Shown: piece after piece, positions 1 through 5,455 of the stretch
How positions within the stretch are numbered: position 1 is the first letter of the stretch
Layout of the letters: each line of letters opens with the position of its first letter
NCBI GenBank assembly: GCA_026997055.1
Contig: JALWJU010000213.1
Coordinates: forward strand, 1 to 5,455
DNA length: 5,455 bases
From: Paracoccaceae bacterium
GTDB lineage: Bacteria > Pseudomonadota > Alphaproteobacteria > Rhodobacterales > Rhodobacteraceae
Reading direction: 5' to 3'
Notes under the pieces: model-generated
What the model saw: the letters and a program-made list of their open reading frames with translations, nothing else
Databases searched by the model: none
What the model was told of the DNA's origin: nothing
Position numbers and translations under genes: made by a program

Positions 1-1291
1 AACCATTGTGCCCCCCAACGAGGTTCTCGAAGATGGAGTCGCCGCCGTAAAGGTCGTACCCCTTGCCCTCATTCTGGACACTCACGTTGTCCATAACAAT
101 CAGGTTATTGCAGGAGCGCGGGCCGTTCCCGTCGCCGTAATCATACGAGACGGCCTCAATTCCGTGCTCGGCGCAGCGGATAATCCCCATATCACGACAG
201 ATCGCGTAACTGACCCCCTGCATGGAGACGCCGCACCCTGCATTGTTGTTGGCGGTGTACCCGACGCCGGGGGCGTAGCGGCTGTCCCGGTTGCCGTGGA
301 CCACAAACCCCCGGACGCCCCCGAAGGCTCTTGGGTACGATGATCCGACCAGCGTCGAGATGTCGTCTCGGATAACCACAACGTCCTTGTTCATCCCAGG
401 GGCTACCGTCATCCAGCACCCGAACAGCAGCAGTTGTCCGTCGATGTAGTCATTCTTCCACCCGCCGCCCTCGCCACGCAGCAGCACGTTACCCTCGATC
501 AGAATCGTGTCGGACACGAGATGCCCAACCGAAGCAAGATGTACCACGCCGCCTCCGGCTGCTTTGACGTGTGCGATCGCCGCCTTGATCGCGGCGGTCA
601 TGTCAGTGGTGCCGGGCGTGGTGTTCTCGGCCCAATGGTCGGGGTAAACGTCCCCGTCCGGGCTCCACGTCGCCCCGTCCGCCGTGGTGAGTGCGGTCCC
701 CCCCGGATCGCGTATATAGGCGAGAGTCCGGCCATCTGGCGCGGTGACAAGGATGCGCTTGATGTCTGCGGGGATGTACTCGCCCTCCGCCAGCGCGCGG
801 CTGGCGTAGGGGGCCGCGCCCGCCATAAGAGACCGATCATCCACGTCCACCCGCTCAAAGCGGATTGCATCAGTGTCGGGGACGGGCTCACCAGATACCG
901 TCCATTGCGTTCCGGCATTTACCGTCCCGGAGGCGACCCTGATGCGGACATTCGCGAGTTCCGACTGGCTGTCGGCGTCCGTGGCGCGGGTCCAGGCGCC
1001 GGAGGCCGAGACATAGACGCCATTCTCGCGCGCGTCGGTCTGGTCCTTCACCAGCACCCGGCTGGCCGAAGTCGCCACCCCGTCGATGGTCTGCTCGCCG
1101 GAGAGCGTGATCGGCTCGGTAGTGGTGCAGTCCGCCGGGGCGAGCACGTTATAGGTGGTCTCGAGCGTGTCGAGGCGGGCGAGCGTGTCGTCCCACAGGT
1201 CCACGATCTCGGCGCGGCGAGGCTGGGCTGCGGATCGGGCGGGTTGCCGAAATAAGTGGTCTTGGGGGTCAGGGCATCGGTCCGTCCTCAT
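1..1291 (-). CDS. Phage tail spike with pectate-lyase-type beta-helix (C-terminus beyond window)
   Basis: This would be the receptor-binding tail spike at the virion tip, which binds and possibly depolymerises a host surface polysaccharide. I translated it by hand from the ATG at 1291: 430 codons stay open to the window edge with no stop seen. Residues about 28-50 (EIVDLWDDTLARLDTLE) look like a short helical tail-attachment segment. Residues 60-110 hold a motif that recurs in phage tail appendages (SRVLVKDQTDARENGVYV, then WTRATDAD). From residue 225 it reads as a pectate-lyase-3-type right-handed beta-helix: DMTAAIKAAIAHVKAAGGGV at 230-249, LLRGEG at 270-275, then rung-like repeats such as VRGFVVHGN, MGIIRCAEHGI and NLIVMDNVSVQNEG. 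Its ATG overlaps the stop of the hub gene (ATGA), which suggests translational coupling. Residues 1-27 look out of frame (see the separate entry at 1211-1280). Catalytic residues cannot be judged because the C-terminus is missing. The beta-helix spike call is firm; enzyme activity is inference. Confidence 0.85.
   Translation of the reverse strand, partial: MRTDRCPDPQDHLFRQPARSAAQPRRAEIVDLWDDTLARLDTLETTYNVLAPADCTTTEPITLSGEQTIDGVATSASRVLVKDQTDARENGVYVSASGAWTRATDADSQSELANVRIRVASGTVNAGTQWTVSGEPVPDTDAIRFERVDVDDRSLMAGAAPYASRALAEGEYIPADIKRILVTAPDGRTLAYIRDPGGTALTTADGATWSPDGDVYPDHWAENTTPGTTDMTAAIKAAIAHVKAAGGGVVHLASVGHLVSDTILIEGNVLLRGEGGGWKNDYIDGQLLLFGCWMTVAPGMNKDVVVIRDDISTLVGSSYPRAFGGVRGFVVHGNRDSRYAPGVGYTANNNAGCGVSMQGVSYAICRDMGIIRCAEHGIEAVSYDYGDGNGPRSCNNLIVMDNVSVQNEGKGYDLYGGDSIFENLVGGHNG
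1211..1280 (-). other. Apparent pair of compensating frame changes at the spike 5' end
   Basis: Read from the ATG at 1291, spike residues 5-27 are Arg-, Cys- and His-rich and use rare codons such as TTA. The same DNA in the frame of the preceding hub gene reads TPKTTYFGNPPDPQPSLAA, which looks like a genuine spike N-terminus with almost all third bases G or C. That frame has no ATG of its own. The ATG at 1277, preceded by GAGGA, reaches TGA after two codons. Restoring one G after that ATG (ATG-GCC-CTG) and one G near 1213 (GCG-GCC-GAG) would give one continuous protein, MALTPKTTYFG through PSLAAAEIVDLW. The two missing bases are my reconstruction. The alternatives are sequencing or assembly error, real mutations, or a functional start at the GTG at 1204. 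Confidence 0.6.
1285..1289 (-). promoter_or_regulatory. Shine-Dalgarno-like GAGGA before the ATG at 1277
   Basis: GAGGA sits 7 bases upstream of the ATG at 1277-1275. The ATG at 1291, which gives the only long open frame, has no purine-rich site upstream (it is preceded by ACAACGACAGC). The ribosome-binding site therefore points to an ATG whose frame is immediately closed by TGA at 1271-1269, which supports the idea that the spike 5' end is frame-damaged or mis-sequenced. Confidence 0.5.
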
Positions 1292-3132
1292 GCTGTCGTT
1301 GTGGCGGTGACAGGGGTGGCTGGTGCCCAGTCGGAGCGCTGACCGCCGGGGGCCTGGTTGACGATCTGGGCTTCGTAGGTGGTGGATGCTGTCAATCCGC
1401 TCTGGATATGGCTGTATTGCCCGGTCGGGACAGTGGTCTCGCTCCACGCGCTGGCCCCGCTCTGGCGTAGGCGGATCACCTGCGCGAGGCTGGTGTCTGT
1501 GGGGGCGTCCCAGGTCCAGGTGATCTGGCTGGCGCTGTCCGGCGTCCCGGCAAGCCCGGTCACGGCGGGCACGGCAGAGCTTGTGGCCATGGTCTCGGTG
1601 AGCGGGCGGTCCACCTGCTCGGTGTCCGGGTCGAAGTCGAAATCCTCCGCCTTCACCTCGACCGCGGACAGGTCGAAGGTCGCGCCGTCGTCGTTGCGGT
1701 GGAGTTCGCCTATCTCATACACCGCGTCGATCCCGGCCCCTTCGTGCCGGATGCGCACGAAGCGCTGGCAGCGCAGTTCCTTGCCGATAATCAGAATGGT
1801 TGCGCGGATCACGCTGGGCGGGCGCTTGACGCGGGCCAGCCGCTTGGCAAGGCGCGCGGCCTGATTTTCCGATTGCACGAAGTAGAGCGCCGGACGGTCG
1901 ATCCGGGGCGGGTTTGTGTCATCGACCATGTATGCACCGCCCGAGACCTCGCGCCATCCCTCGGCGGGCTCCACATAGGTGACGGCCACGCCGGTGGGCG
2001 CGGTCGGCTCGGAGCCGGTGGAGACCTCCAGGGTGATGAAATCGTCATCGGTCAGGGTGACGGTCGGCTCCATGTAGCGGCCTACGAAGAAGTCCATCTC
2101 GCCGCCGGGGCGCTGAAAGATGAAGGCATCGCAGGCCGCCGCCATCTGGGCGCGCTGGGTCTCGTAATCCTGCCCCCAGTCCAGCACGCCGCCCATCTGC
2201 CAGCGCGGCTGGGTGCCGCCGCCCTTGAGCGGCACCGGCTCGTCGCAGATGTCGGCCTCCACGGCGAGGCGGTCCCAATCCACCTGTTGTCCCAGATGAT
2301 CGGTGATCCAGTGAGCGAGGATCAGCGCCGCGTTGCGCGTGAAGCCGCGCGTGCCGGTGCGCGGATCGTAGATGCCGTTATGGCCGTCGATGACCGGAGA
2401 CCACGCCGCGAAGCGCCCGGTGGGGATCACCGCCTGATAATCCGCATCGGCAGGGCGGGCGAGCCAGATATGAGCCCCGGCGAGATGCGCGAAATCGAAA
2501 CTGGCGTCCACGTCCGGCGTGAAGGCGGCGACGAAATCCGCATTGGCCGCCTGCCCCGGCGCGCCGAGGAAGGGCATGATCCGGTAGTGATCGGCCTTGT
2601 CGCCGCTGCTCACCAGCCCATTGGCGTCGAGCGTCACCCGGTCCTCATCAAGATAGTGCTCGACGATGCCCTCGATCTCGTGGGCGCAGAGGATCGGCGT
2701 GTACCAGCGCTTGCGGGCGCTGTTGCCCACGGTGGTGTCTTCCCAGTCCGTGCGCTCCCAGAAGCCGAGCGGGCCGCCGGTGCGGGTGCGGCCATAGATG
2801 GTGCGCATGTAGCTGAGCGGCTGCGCCCAGTTCTGCATCTGGTCGCCGGGGCTGGGGATGCTGGGCTTCGGGGTCAGGGACGAGGCCAGCGCCGACAGGC
2901 CGACAGAGAGCAGCACCCGGCCCAGCAGCCCGCCGAACGCGGTGGTGGCGATGGCCCCGGCGGCCAGCCCTGCGCCAAAGCCCGCCGTGGCCAGCGTGCC
3001 GCCCAGCAGGGCCGATCCGGCTACGGACGCCACCGCGCCCTGCACAAATCCCAGCACGACCGCCGCCCGAGCCGGTGCGGGCGTGAGGCAGGTGCTGGCG
3101 AGCAGGGCGACGGTGATGAGGCTACGGCGCAT
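1288..3132 (-). CDS. Tail hub/tip protein (lambda gpJ-like role) with C-terminal FN3 domain
   Basis: This 614-residue protein would form the central hub or tip of the tail, contacting the spike and the peptidase. The start is the ATG at 3132, set by a strong GGGAGG site 6 bases upstream; an upstream in-frame ATG at 3183 would only add residues from inside the peptidase gene. Residues 1-23 (MRRSLITVALLA...APARA) resemble a Sec signal peptide with an ARA|A cleavage site. Residues 24-85 are a Gly/Ala-rich hydrophobic stretch. Residues about 98-128 (PLSYMRTIYGRTRTGGPLGF) match the start of phage hub proteins, followed by CAHEIEGIVEHYLDEDRV. The middle part (WITDHLG, then DWGQDYETQRAQMAAACDAFIF) fits the putative phage tail protein family (Phage-tail_3 type). 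Residues 522-614 form one fibronectin type III domain, with WTWDAPTD, VIRLRQ and LTASTTYEAQI as strand markers. It overlaps the peptidase gene by 11 bases and the spike by 4. The role comes from family resemblance and gene position. Confidence 0.85.
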   Translation of the reverse strand: MRRSLITVALLASTCLTPAPARAAVVLGFVQGAVASVAGSALLGGTLATAGFGAGLAAGAIATTAFGGLLGRVLLSVGLSALASSLTPKPSIPSPGDQMQNWAQPLSYMRTIYGRTRTGGPLGFWERTDWEDTTVGNSARKRWYTPILCAHEIEGIVEHYLDEDRVTLDANGLVSSGDKADHYRIMPFLGAPGQAANADFVAAFTPDVDASFDFAHLAGAHIWLARPADADYQAVIPTGRFAAWSPVIDGHNGIYDPRTGTRGFTRNAALILAHWITDHLGQQVDWDRLAVEADICDEPVPLKGGGTQPRWQMGGVLDWGQDYETQRAQMAAACDAFIFQRPGGEMDFFVGRYMEPTVTLTDDDFITLEVSTGSEPTAPTGVAVTYVEPAEGWREVSGGAYMVDDTNPPRIDRPALYFVQSENQAARLAKRLARVKRPPSVIRATILIIGKELRCQRFVRIRHEGAGIDAVYEIGELHRNDDGATFDLSAVEVKAEDFDFDPDTEQVDRPLTETMATSSAVPAVTGLAGTPDSASQITWTWDAPTDTSLAQVIRLRQSGASAWSETTVPTGQYSHIQSGLTASTTYEAQIVNQAPGGQRSDWAPATPVTATTTA

Positions 3133-3526
3133 ATCCCACCTCCCAGCAGGCCAGCGGGGTGGCAAAGCGCGGATGGGCCACATGCACCCCGCGCTCGGAT
3201 TTGCTCACCCATGCCTGCCCGTTCCAGAGCGCACCCAGTTGATGATTGCCGATCTGGATGATCGCCACGTCGCCGGGGCGCGCCTGCTGCACCTGTTCGA
3301 GACCCGCGCGCGCCGCATAATGTCCCATCACCTCGACCGGGCGCGAGATGAAGCCGGTCACCGCCTCGCAGGAGGCTTCATCGTGATAGCGACCGCGCAC
3401 ATCCGCCGCCGGGTCCACCCCGCGCACCTGCCACACCCAGTCGGCCAGAACCATCATGCAGTCCGACCGGCCCCACACGAAGGGCACGGCCTTCCAGACA
3501 TTGAGGGTATCGAACAGGTCGGCCAT
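3122..3526 (-). CDS. NlpC/P60-like tail cysteine peptidase
   Basis: This 134-residue protein is probably a tail-tip cell-wall peptidase that cuts peptidoglycan peptides as the phage injects DNA. Residues 15-30 (PFVWGRSDCMMVLADW) carry the typical nucleophile region of phage NlpC/P60-like proteins (DUF6950 type), with Cys23 as the likely nucleophile. GDVAIIQIGNHQLGALWNG at residues 85-103 matches the second conserved block, in which His95 would be the general base; the third polar residue cannot be assigned by eye. The length is usual for these compact tail peptidases, and I see no signal peptide or cell-wall-binding domain. The ATG at 3526 shares one base with the preceding stop (TGATG) and has GGGAGG 10 bases upstream. 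Its position just before the hub gene matches gene-transfer-agent and siphophage tail clusters. Activity is inferred from motifs. A structural, inactive role is possible because the block around His95 departs from the classical NlpC pattern. Confidence 0.8.
   Translation of the reverse strand: MADLFDTLNVWKAVPFVWGRSDCMMVLADWVWQVRGVDPAADVRGRYHDEASCEAVTGFISRPVEVMGHYAARAGLEQVQQARPGDVAIIQIGNHQLGALWNGQAWVSKSERGVHVAHPRFATPLACWEVGYAP
3139..3144 (-). promoter_or_regulatory. Ribosome-binding site for the hub gene
   Basis: GGGAGG lies 6 bases upstream of the ATG at 3132 and inside the last codons of the peptidase gene. It decides in favour of 3132 over the in-frame ATG at 3183. The choice matters because only the 3132 start places the basic and hydrophobic signal-peptide-like segment at the extreme N-terminus of the hub protein. 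Confidence 0.75.
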
Positions 3527-4107
3527 CAGAACAGCGCCTCCCACAGTACCCCGGCGCGGCGCGGGGCGAACTTGAGCGAAGGGTTGGCCTGCCCGTCGAG
3601 CAGGAGGGCATGGCCGGCCGTGTCCATGGCAATGGCCCGCGACACCGCGCGCCACTCGTTCACGCTCTCGAAATGCACCGTCAGCGCGCGCTCGAAGCCG
3701 ACACCCACCGTGAAGGTGAGCGAGCGCATGACGAAGGTGTATTCCAGCGTGGGTGCGCGGGTGGGCGCGTAAAGCTCCTGCTCGCGCTCCCAGAAATACG
3801 AGTAAAGGCGCAAGGCGCGCCCGTCGATATTGGCGTCTCCGCTCGCCTGCAGCTCGGCAAACAGGTCCGGCTTCTCGGGGTCCTGGAAATATTCCAGCGT
3901 CAGGCTGCCCGCCGGGGCCACGCCATTGATCGGCTCGCCCAGCGCCGAGAGCCTGATCCCTTCATGGCCCACCCAGCGGTTGCCATTGGCATCGGTCCAG
4001 TCGGCCGTCGCACAGACGATGAAGCGGTATGTGCCGCTCAGCGCCTCGATCTCGACCAGTTCGAGATAGCGCAACACCGGGGCGCGCAGATCAATGGCAT
4101 CACTCAT
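3526..4107 (-). CDS. Small tail/hub-accessory protein, family not named
   Basis: This 193-residue protein occupies the slot between a distal-tail-like protein and the NlpC-like peptidase, where gene transfer agents and many siphophages carry the DUF2163 hub protein. I cannot confirm DUF2163 membership: the length is short for that family and I do not see its C-terminal Cys-rich part. Visible features are an early beta-rich part (YRFIVCATADWTDANGNRW, residues 27-45), LEYFQDPEKPDLF at 71-83, a middle GRALRLYSYFWE at 96-107, and a C-terminal segment TAGHALLLDGQANPSLKF at 163-180 ending in LWEALF. I see no signal peptide or membrane span. The ATG at 4107 overlaps the upstream stop (ATGA) and has AGGAGG 10 bases before it, which rejects the longer in-frame start at 4320 inside the preceding gene. 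Tail function is inferred from context. Confidence 0.7.
   Translation of the reverse strand: MSDAIDLRAPVLRYLELVEIEALSGTYRFIVCATADWTDANGNRWVGHEGIRLSALGEPINGVAPAGSLTLEYFQDPEKPDLFAELQASGDANIDGRALRLYSYFWEREQELYAPTRAPTLEYTFVMRSLTFTVGVGFERALTVHFESVNEWRAVSRAIAMDTAGHALLLDGQANPSLKFAPRRAGVLWEALF
3537..3542 (-). promoter_or_regulatory. Ribosome-binding site for the peptidase gene
   Basis: GGGAGG lies 10 bases before the ATG at 3526 and encodes part of the final Trp-Glu-Ala-Leu-Phe of the preceding gene. It supports 3526 rather than the in-frame ATG at 3655, whose extra residues are Arg/Pro/His-rich and read like out-of-frame sequence. Confidence 0.6.
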
Positions 4108-4772
4108 CGCACCAGCGCCTCCTGCAGCTCGATGGTGGGGGTGGCGATCAGCTTGTGGTCGAAGCCGGGATTGCCGGCATCGTTGCTGACCAGTTCGAAC
4201 AGCCCGCTTGCCCGCAGATCGACCAGCGCGCCCGCCGGCAGGTCCACCGCCAGGCGCTTGACGGTGAGGCGCCAGCGCGCGCTGCCCATATCCTCGGCAG
4301 CGGTCACCATGAAGGGCCAATCCCGATAGCTCATGATCTGGCCCGCCACGGGGGCCGGCAGAGCGGGGTCGGCCTCCACCTCGACGCTCGGAGCACCAGC
4401 GCTGACGGCGGCGGTCACGGTCACGAAGGGCTGCCAGGCGAAGCCCGGGCCGTTCTCGAAGGTCACGTCGCCATCAAACGGAACGCCACTCTCCCAGAGG
4501 TCGCGCCGGATCTCGCGGGCCGGAAAGCCCAGCACGTCGGCCATCTCCACGCGCAGCACCCCGACAAGCCCCTCGACCTGCGCCAGCCGCGCCCGCCACT
4601 CGGCAATCGCCGCGCGGTGAAGGAAAACCTGCGGCGCGCCGCGCCACAAGGGCATCCGGCTGATCACCGTCTGCACCCCGCCGGGGCTGCGCTTGCCGCG
4701 CCAGTCGATGCGCCAGTCAAAGCGCATCAGCCCCAGCAGGCGCGGCGGTATGGTAACCACCTCGCGCGCCAT
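4104..4772 (-). CDS. Putative distal tail (Dit-like) protein
   Basis: This 222-residue protein directly follows the tape measure, where siphophages encode the distal tail ring protein that joins the tube to the hub. Residues 16-82 (MRFDWRIDWRGKRSPGG..., then AAIAEWRARLAQVEGLVGVLRV) resemble the opening of such proteins, in which a beta-sandwich strand is followed by a helix choosing a segment width. Residues 125-222 form a second beta-rich part: SVEVEADPALPAPVAGQI, YRDWPFMVTAAEDMGSARWR, LPAGALVDLRASGLFELV, and a final PTIELQEALVR. I see no signal peptide or membrane segment. The ATG at 4772 shares one base with the tape-measure stop (TGATG). The site upstream is only a run of G 11 or more bases away, so translational coupling to the tape measure is likely. 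The Dit role rests on gene position and a loose sequence resemblance; no single motif proves it. Confidence 0.6.
   Translation of the reverse strand: MAREVVTIPPRLLGLMRFDWRIDWRGKRSPGGVQTVISRMPLWRGAPQVFLHRAAIAEWRARLAQVEGLVGVLRVEMADVLGFPAREIRRDLWESGVPFDGDVTFENGPGFAWQPFVTVTAAVSAGAPSVEVEADPALPAPVAGQIMSYRDWPFMVTAAEDMGSARWRLTVKRLAVDLPAGALVDLRASGLFELVSNDAGNPGFDHKLIATPTIELQEALVR
4118..4123 (-). promoter_or_regulatory. Ribosome-binding site for the 193-residue tail gene
   Basis: A perfect AGGAGG lies 10 bases before the ATG at 4107, embedded in the Gln-Glu-Ala-Leu codons at the end of the preceding gene. It identifies 4107 as the start. Confidence 0.65.
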
Positions 4773-5455
4773 CAGCCCGACACCCCCCGCCAGCTCGCCT
4801 CCGCTAGGGCCGGGCGCAACTCCCGCCGCTGCCGCGCCGCCGCCCCCTGCACGATCTTCACGCTCTGCAACCCGGACAGCCCTACCGACCTGTCCACGAC
4901 CTCGGCCAGAAGGCGGTCGTCGAGATAGACGACCAGCTCGGAGCGGGCGACCTGCGGCACCGTGGCCCTGCCTGTTGCAGGCGGGTCAGAGCGCACCAGC
5001 GCGCGCGGGGGCGTGCCCGCATTCATCGCCTCGAGCAGGTGGCGGTGGCGTCTGGTCGCCTCGGCGGTCATGACGAACTCGCCGGACGAGAGCATCACCG
5101 GCACCTCATCCGAGGTGCCGCTGCCCGGGCCGGTGATCAGGCCGCCGGTTGCCGCACCCGGGAGGATGGCGCTCACGAACATGCCCAGGAGCCCGCCCGA
5201 TGCCTGCATGCCGAAGAGCCGCGCGAGCGGTCCCTCGCCCAGCAGCATCGCCTGAAGGGCGGCGCGCTGGATCGCCACGCGCACGCTGTCCATCACGTCG
5301 GCAAAGCTTTCGCCCTGGATGATCAGCCGGTCGAAGGCGTCATACATGGTGCCGGTGAGAAGTTCGCGCTCGGCCAGCACGTCCTGTTCGGCCAGCCGCT
5401 CCTGGATCAGGTCGTGCACCGCCTTGCGCTCGGCCTCGGTCGCCCCCTTGAGCGC
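4772..5455 (-). CDS. Tail tape-measure protein, C-terminal fragment
   Basis: These are the last 227 residues of a tape-measure protein, the elongated molecule inside the tail that sets its length and leaves ahead of the DNA. The reading frame is open to the window edge, so the N-terminal part lies outside. Fragment residues 1-75 are helical and charged (AERKAVHDLIQERLAEQDVL, then GESFADVMDSVRVAIQRAAL). Residues 86-106 are Gly/Ala-rich and hydrophobic (GGLLGMFVSAILPGAATGG). Residues 104-146 carry the hallmark tape-measure C-terminal signature, GGLITGPGSGTSDEVPVML, SSGEFVMTAEATRRH and LLEAMNAG, common in phages of Proteobacteria. The last 50 residues form a beta/helix tail (ELVVYLDDRLLAEVVDRSVG) that ends with Arg-rich sequence. 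The stop overlaps the next start by one base. The GTG at 5419 is internal, not a start: the frame continues upstream as ALKGATEAERKA. Confidence 0.88.
   Translation of the reverse strand, partial: ALKGATEAERKAVHDLIQERLAEQDVLAERELLTGTMYDAFDRLIIQGESFADVMDSVRVAIQRAALQAMLLGEGPLARLFGMQASGGLLGMFVSAILPGAATGGLITGPGSGTSDEVPVMLSSGEFVMTAEATRRHRHLLEAMNAGTPPRALVRSDPPATGRATVPQVARSELVVYLDDRLLAEVVDRSVGLSGLQSVKIVQGAAARQRRELRPALAEASWRGVSG
5099..5120. repeat. Perfect 9-base inverted repeat inside the tape-measure gene
   Basis: CGGCACCTC and GAGGTGCCG are exact reverse complements separated by four bases, so a 9-pair hairpin could form in the mRNA. It lies over the codons for the conserved SGTSDEVP signature and is followed by no T-run on either strand, so it is not an intrinsic terminator. 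It may simply follow from the codons used for that motif. Confidence 0.5.

Noticed and set aside
598..918. Minus-strand 106-codon frame inside the spike gene
   Set aside because: It is an alternative frame of the spike, with a Pro/Arg-rich product and no motif. The spike frame carries the family motifs across the same bases.
1200..1220. Programmed -1 ribosomal frameshift to join the two spike frames
   Set aside because: The junction (GCCGCGCCGAG) has no X-XXY-YYZ slippery heptamer, and the upstream frame has no ATG. A paired indel or a sequencing error explains it better.
434..1255. Plus-strand 273-codon open frame opposite the spike gene
   Set aside because: It is low-complexity and Gly/Arg-rich, with no recognisable domain. 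The minus strand has an uninterrupted 430-codon frame with a beta-helix pattern across the same bases.
1699..3261. Plus-strand 520-codon open frame opposite the hub gene
   Set aside because: The product is an Arg/Gly/Ala/His-rich sequence with no domain. It runs across the hub-peptidase boundary, and it is the expected stop-free antisense shadow of a GC-rich minus-strand gene that has clear domains.
2858..4928. Several overlapping plus-strand open frames (2858-3772, 3610-4329, 4029-4928)
   Set aside because: Their products are Arg/Ala/Pro-rich and cross the boundaries of well-supported minus-strand genes. They are shadows of high-GC coding sequence.
1..5455. CRISPR arrays, tRNA genes, insertion sequences, attachment sites, diversity-generating repeats, intrinsic terminators
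   Set aside because: I looked for direct repeats, clover-leaf-like sequence, terminal inverted repeats and GC hairpins followed by T-runs, and found none I could support. Genes are contiguous and overlapping. The spike C-terminus, where a variable repeat might lie, is outside the window.

Overview
This window looks like part of the tail-tip (host-recognition) module of a siphovirus-type phage or prophage. Every gene lies on the minus strand, so the transcriptional order runs from position 5455 down to position 1. The DNA is GC-rich: hand counts give about 72% over 4321-4800 and about 61% over 1-480. The strong G/C preference at third codon positions and the gene order (tape measure, two small tail proteins, NlpC/P60-like peptidase, large hub protein, receptor-binding spike) fit phages and gene-transfer-agent-like elements of high-GC Proteobacteria. 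Alphaproteobacteria (Rhodobacterales, Caulobacterales or Hyphomonadales relatives) are the most likely hosts. That host assignment is inference; nothing in the window marks the species or shows whether this is an integrated prophage or a free phage.

Layout in transcription order: (1) 5455-4772, the C-terminal end of a tail tape-measure protein, cut by the window edge; (2) 4772-4104, a 222-residue distal-tail-like protein; (3) 4107-3526, a 193-residue tail/hub-accessory protein; (4) 3526-3122, a 134-residue NlpC/P60-like cysteine peptidase; (5) 3132-1288, a 614-residue tail hub/tip protein (functional analogue of lambda gpJ) with a fibronectin type III domain at its C terminus and an unexpected signal-peptide-like N terminus; (6) 1291-1, the first 430 residues of a tail spike with a pectate-lyase-type beta-helix, cut by the window edge. 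Consecutive genes overlap by 1, 4, 1, 11 and 4 bases. There is no intergenic space, no internal promoter or terminator that I can support, and every base is covered by a gene.

Together these genes would build the distal end of the tail. The tape measure sets tail length, the two small proteins and the hub form the tip, the peptidase would help local cell-wall opening during DNA entry, and the spike binds and perhaps cleaves a surface polysaccharide.

Two points stand out. First, the 5' end of the spike gene appears to carry two compensating single-base frame changes: the natural-looking N-terminal protein sequence sits in another frame and its Shine-Dalgarno-preceded ATG ends after two codons. 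Second, the hub protein has a predicted Sec-type signal peptide followed by a long Gly/Ala-rich hydrophobic stretch. I see no evidence of a wholly new system; the rest is a conventional tail module.
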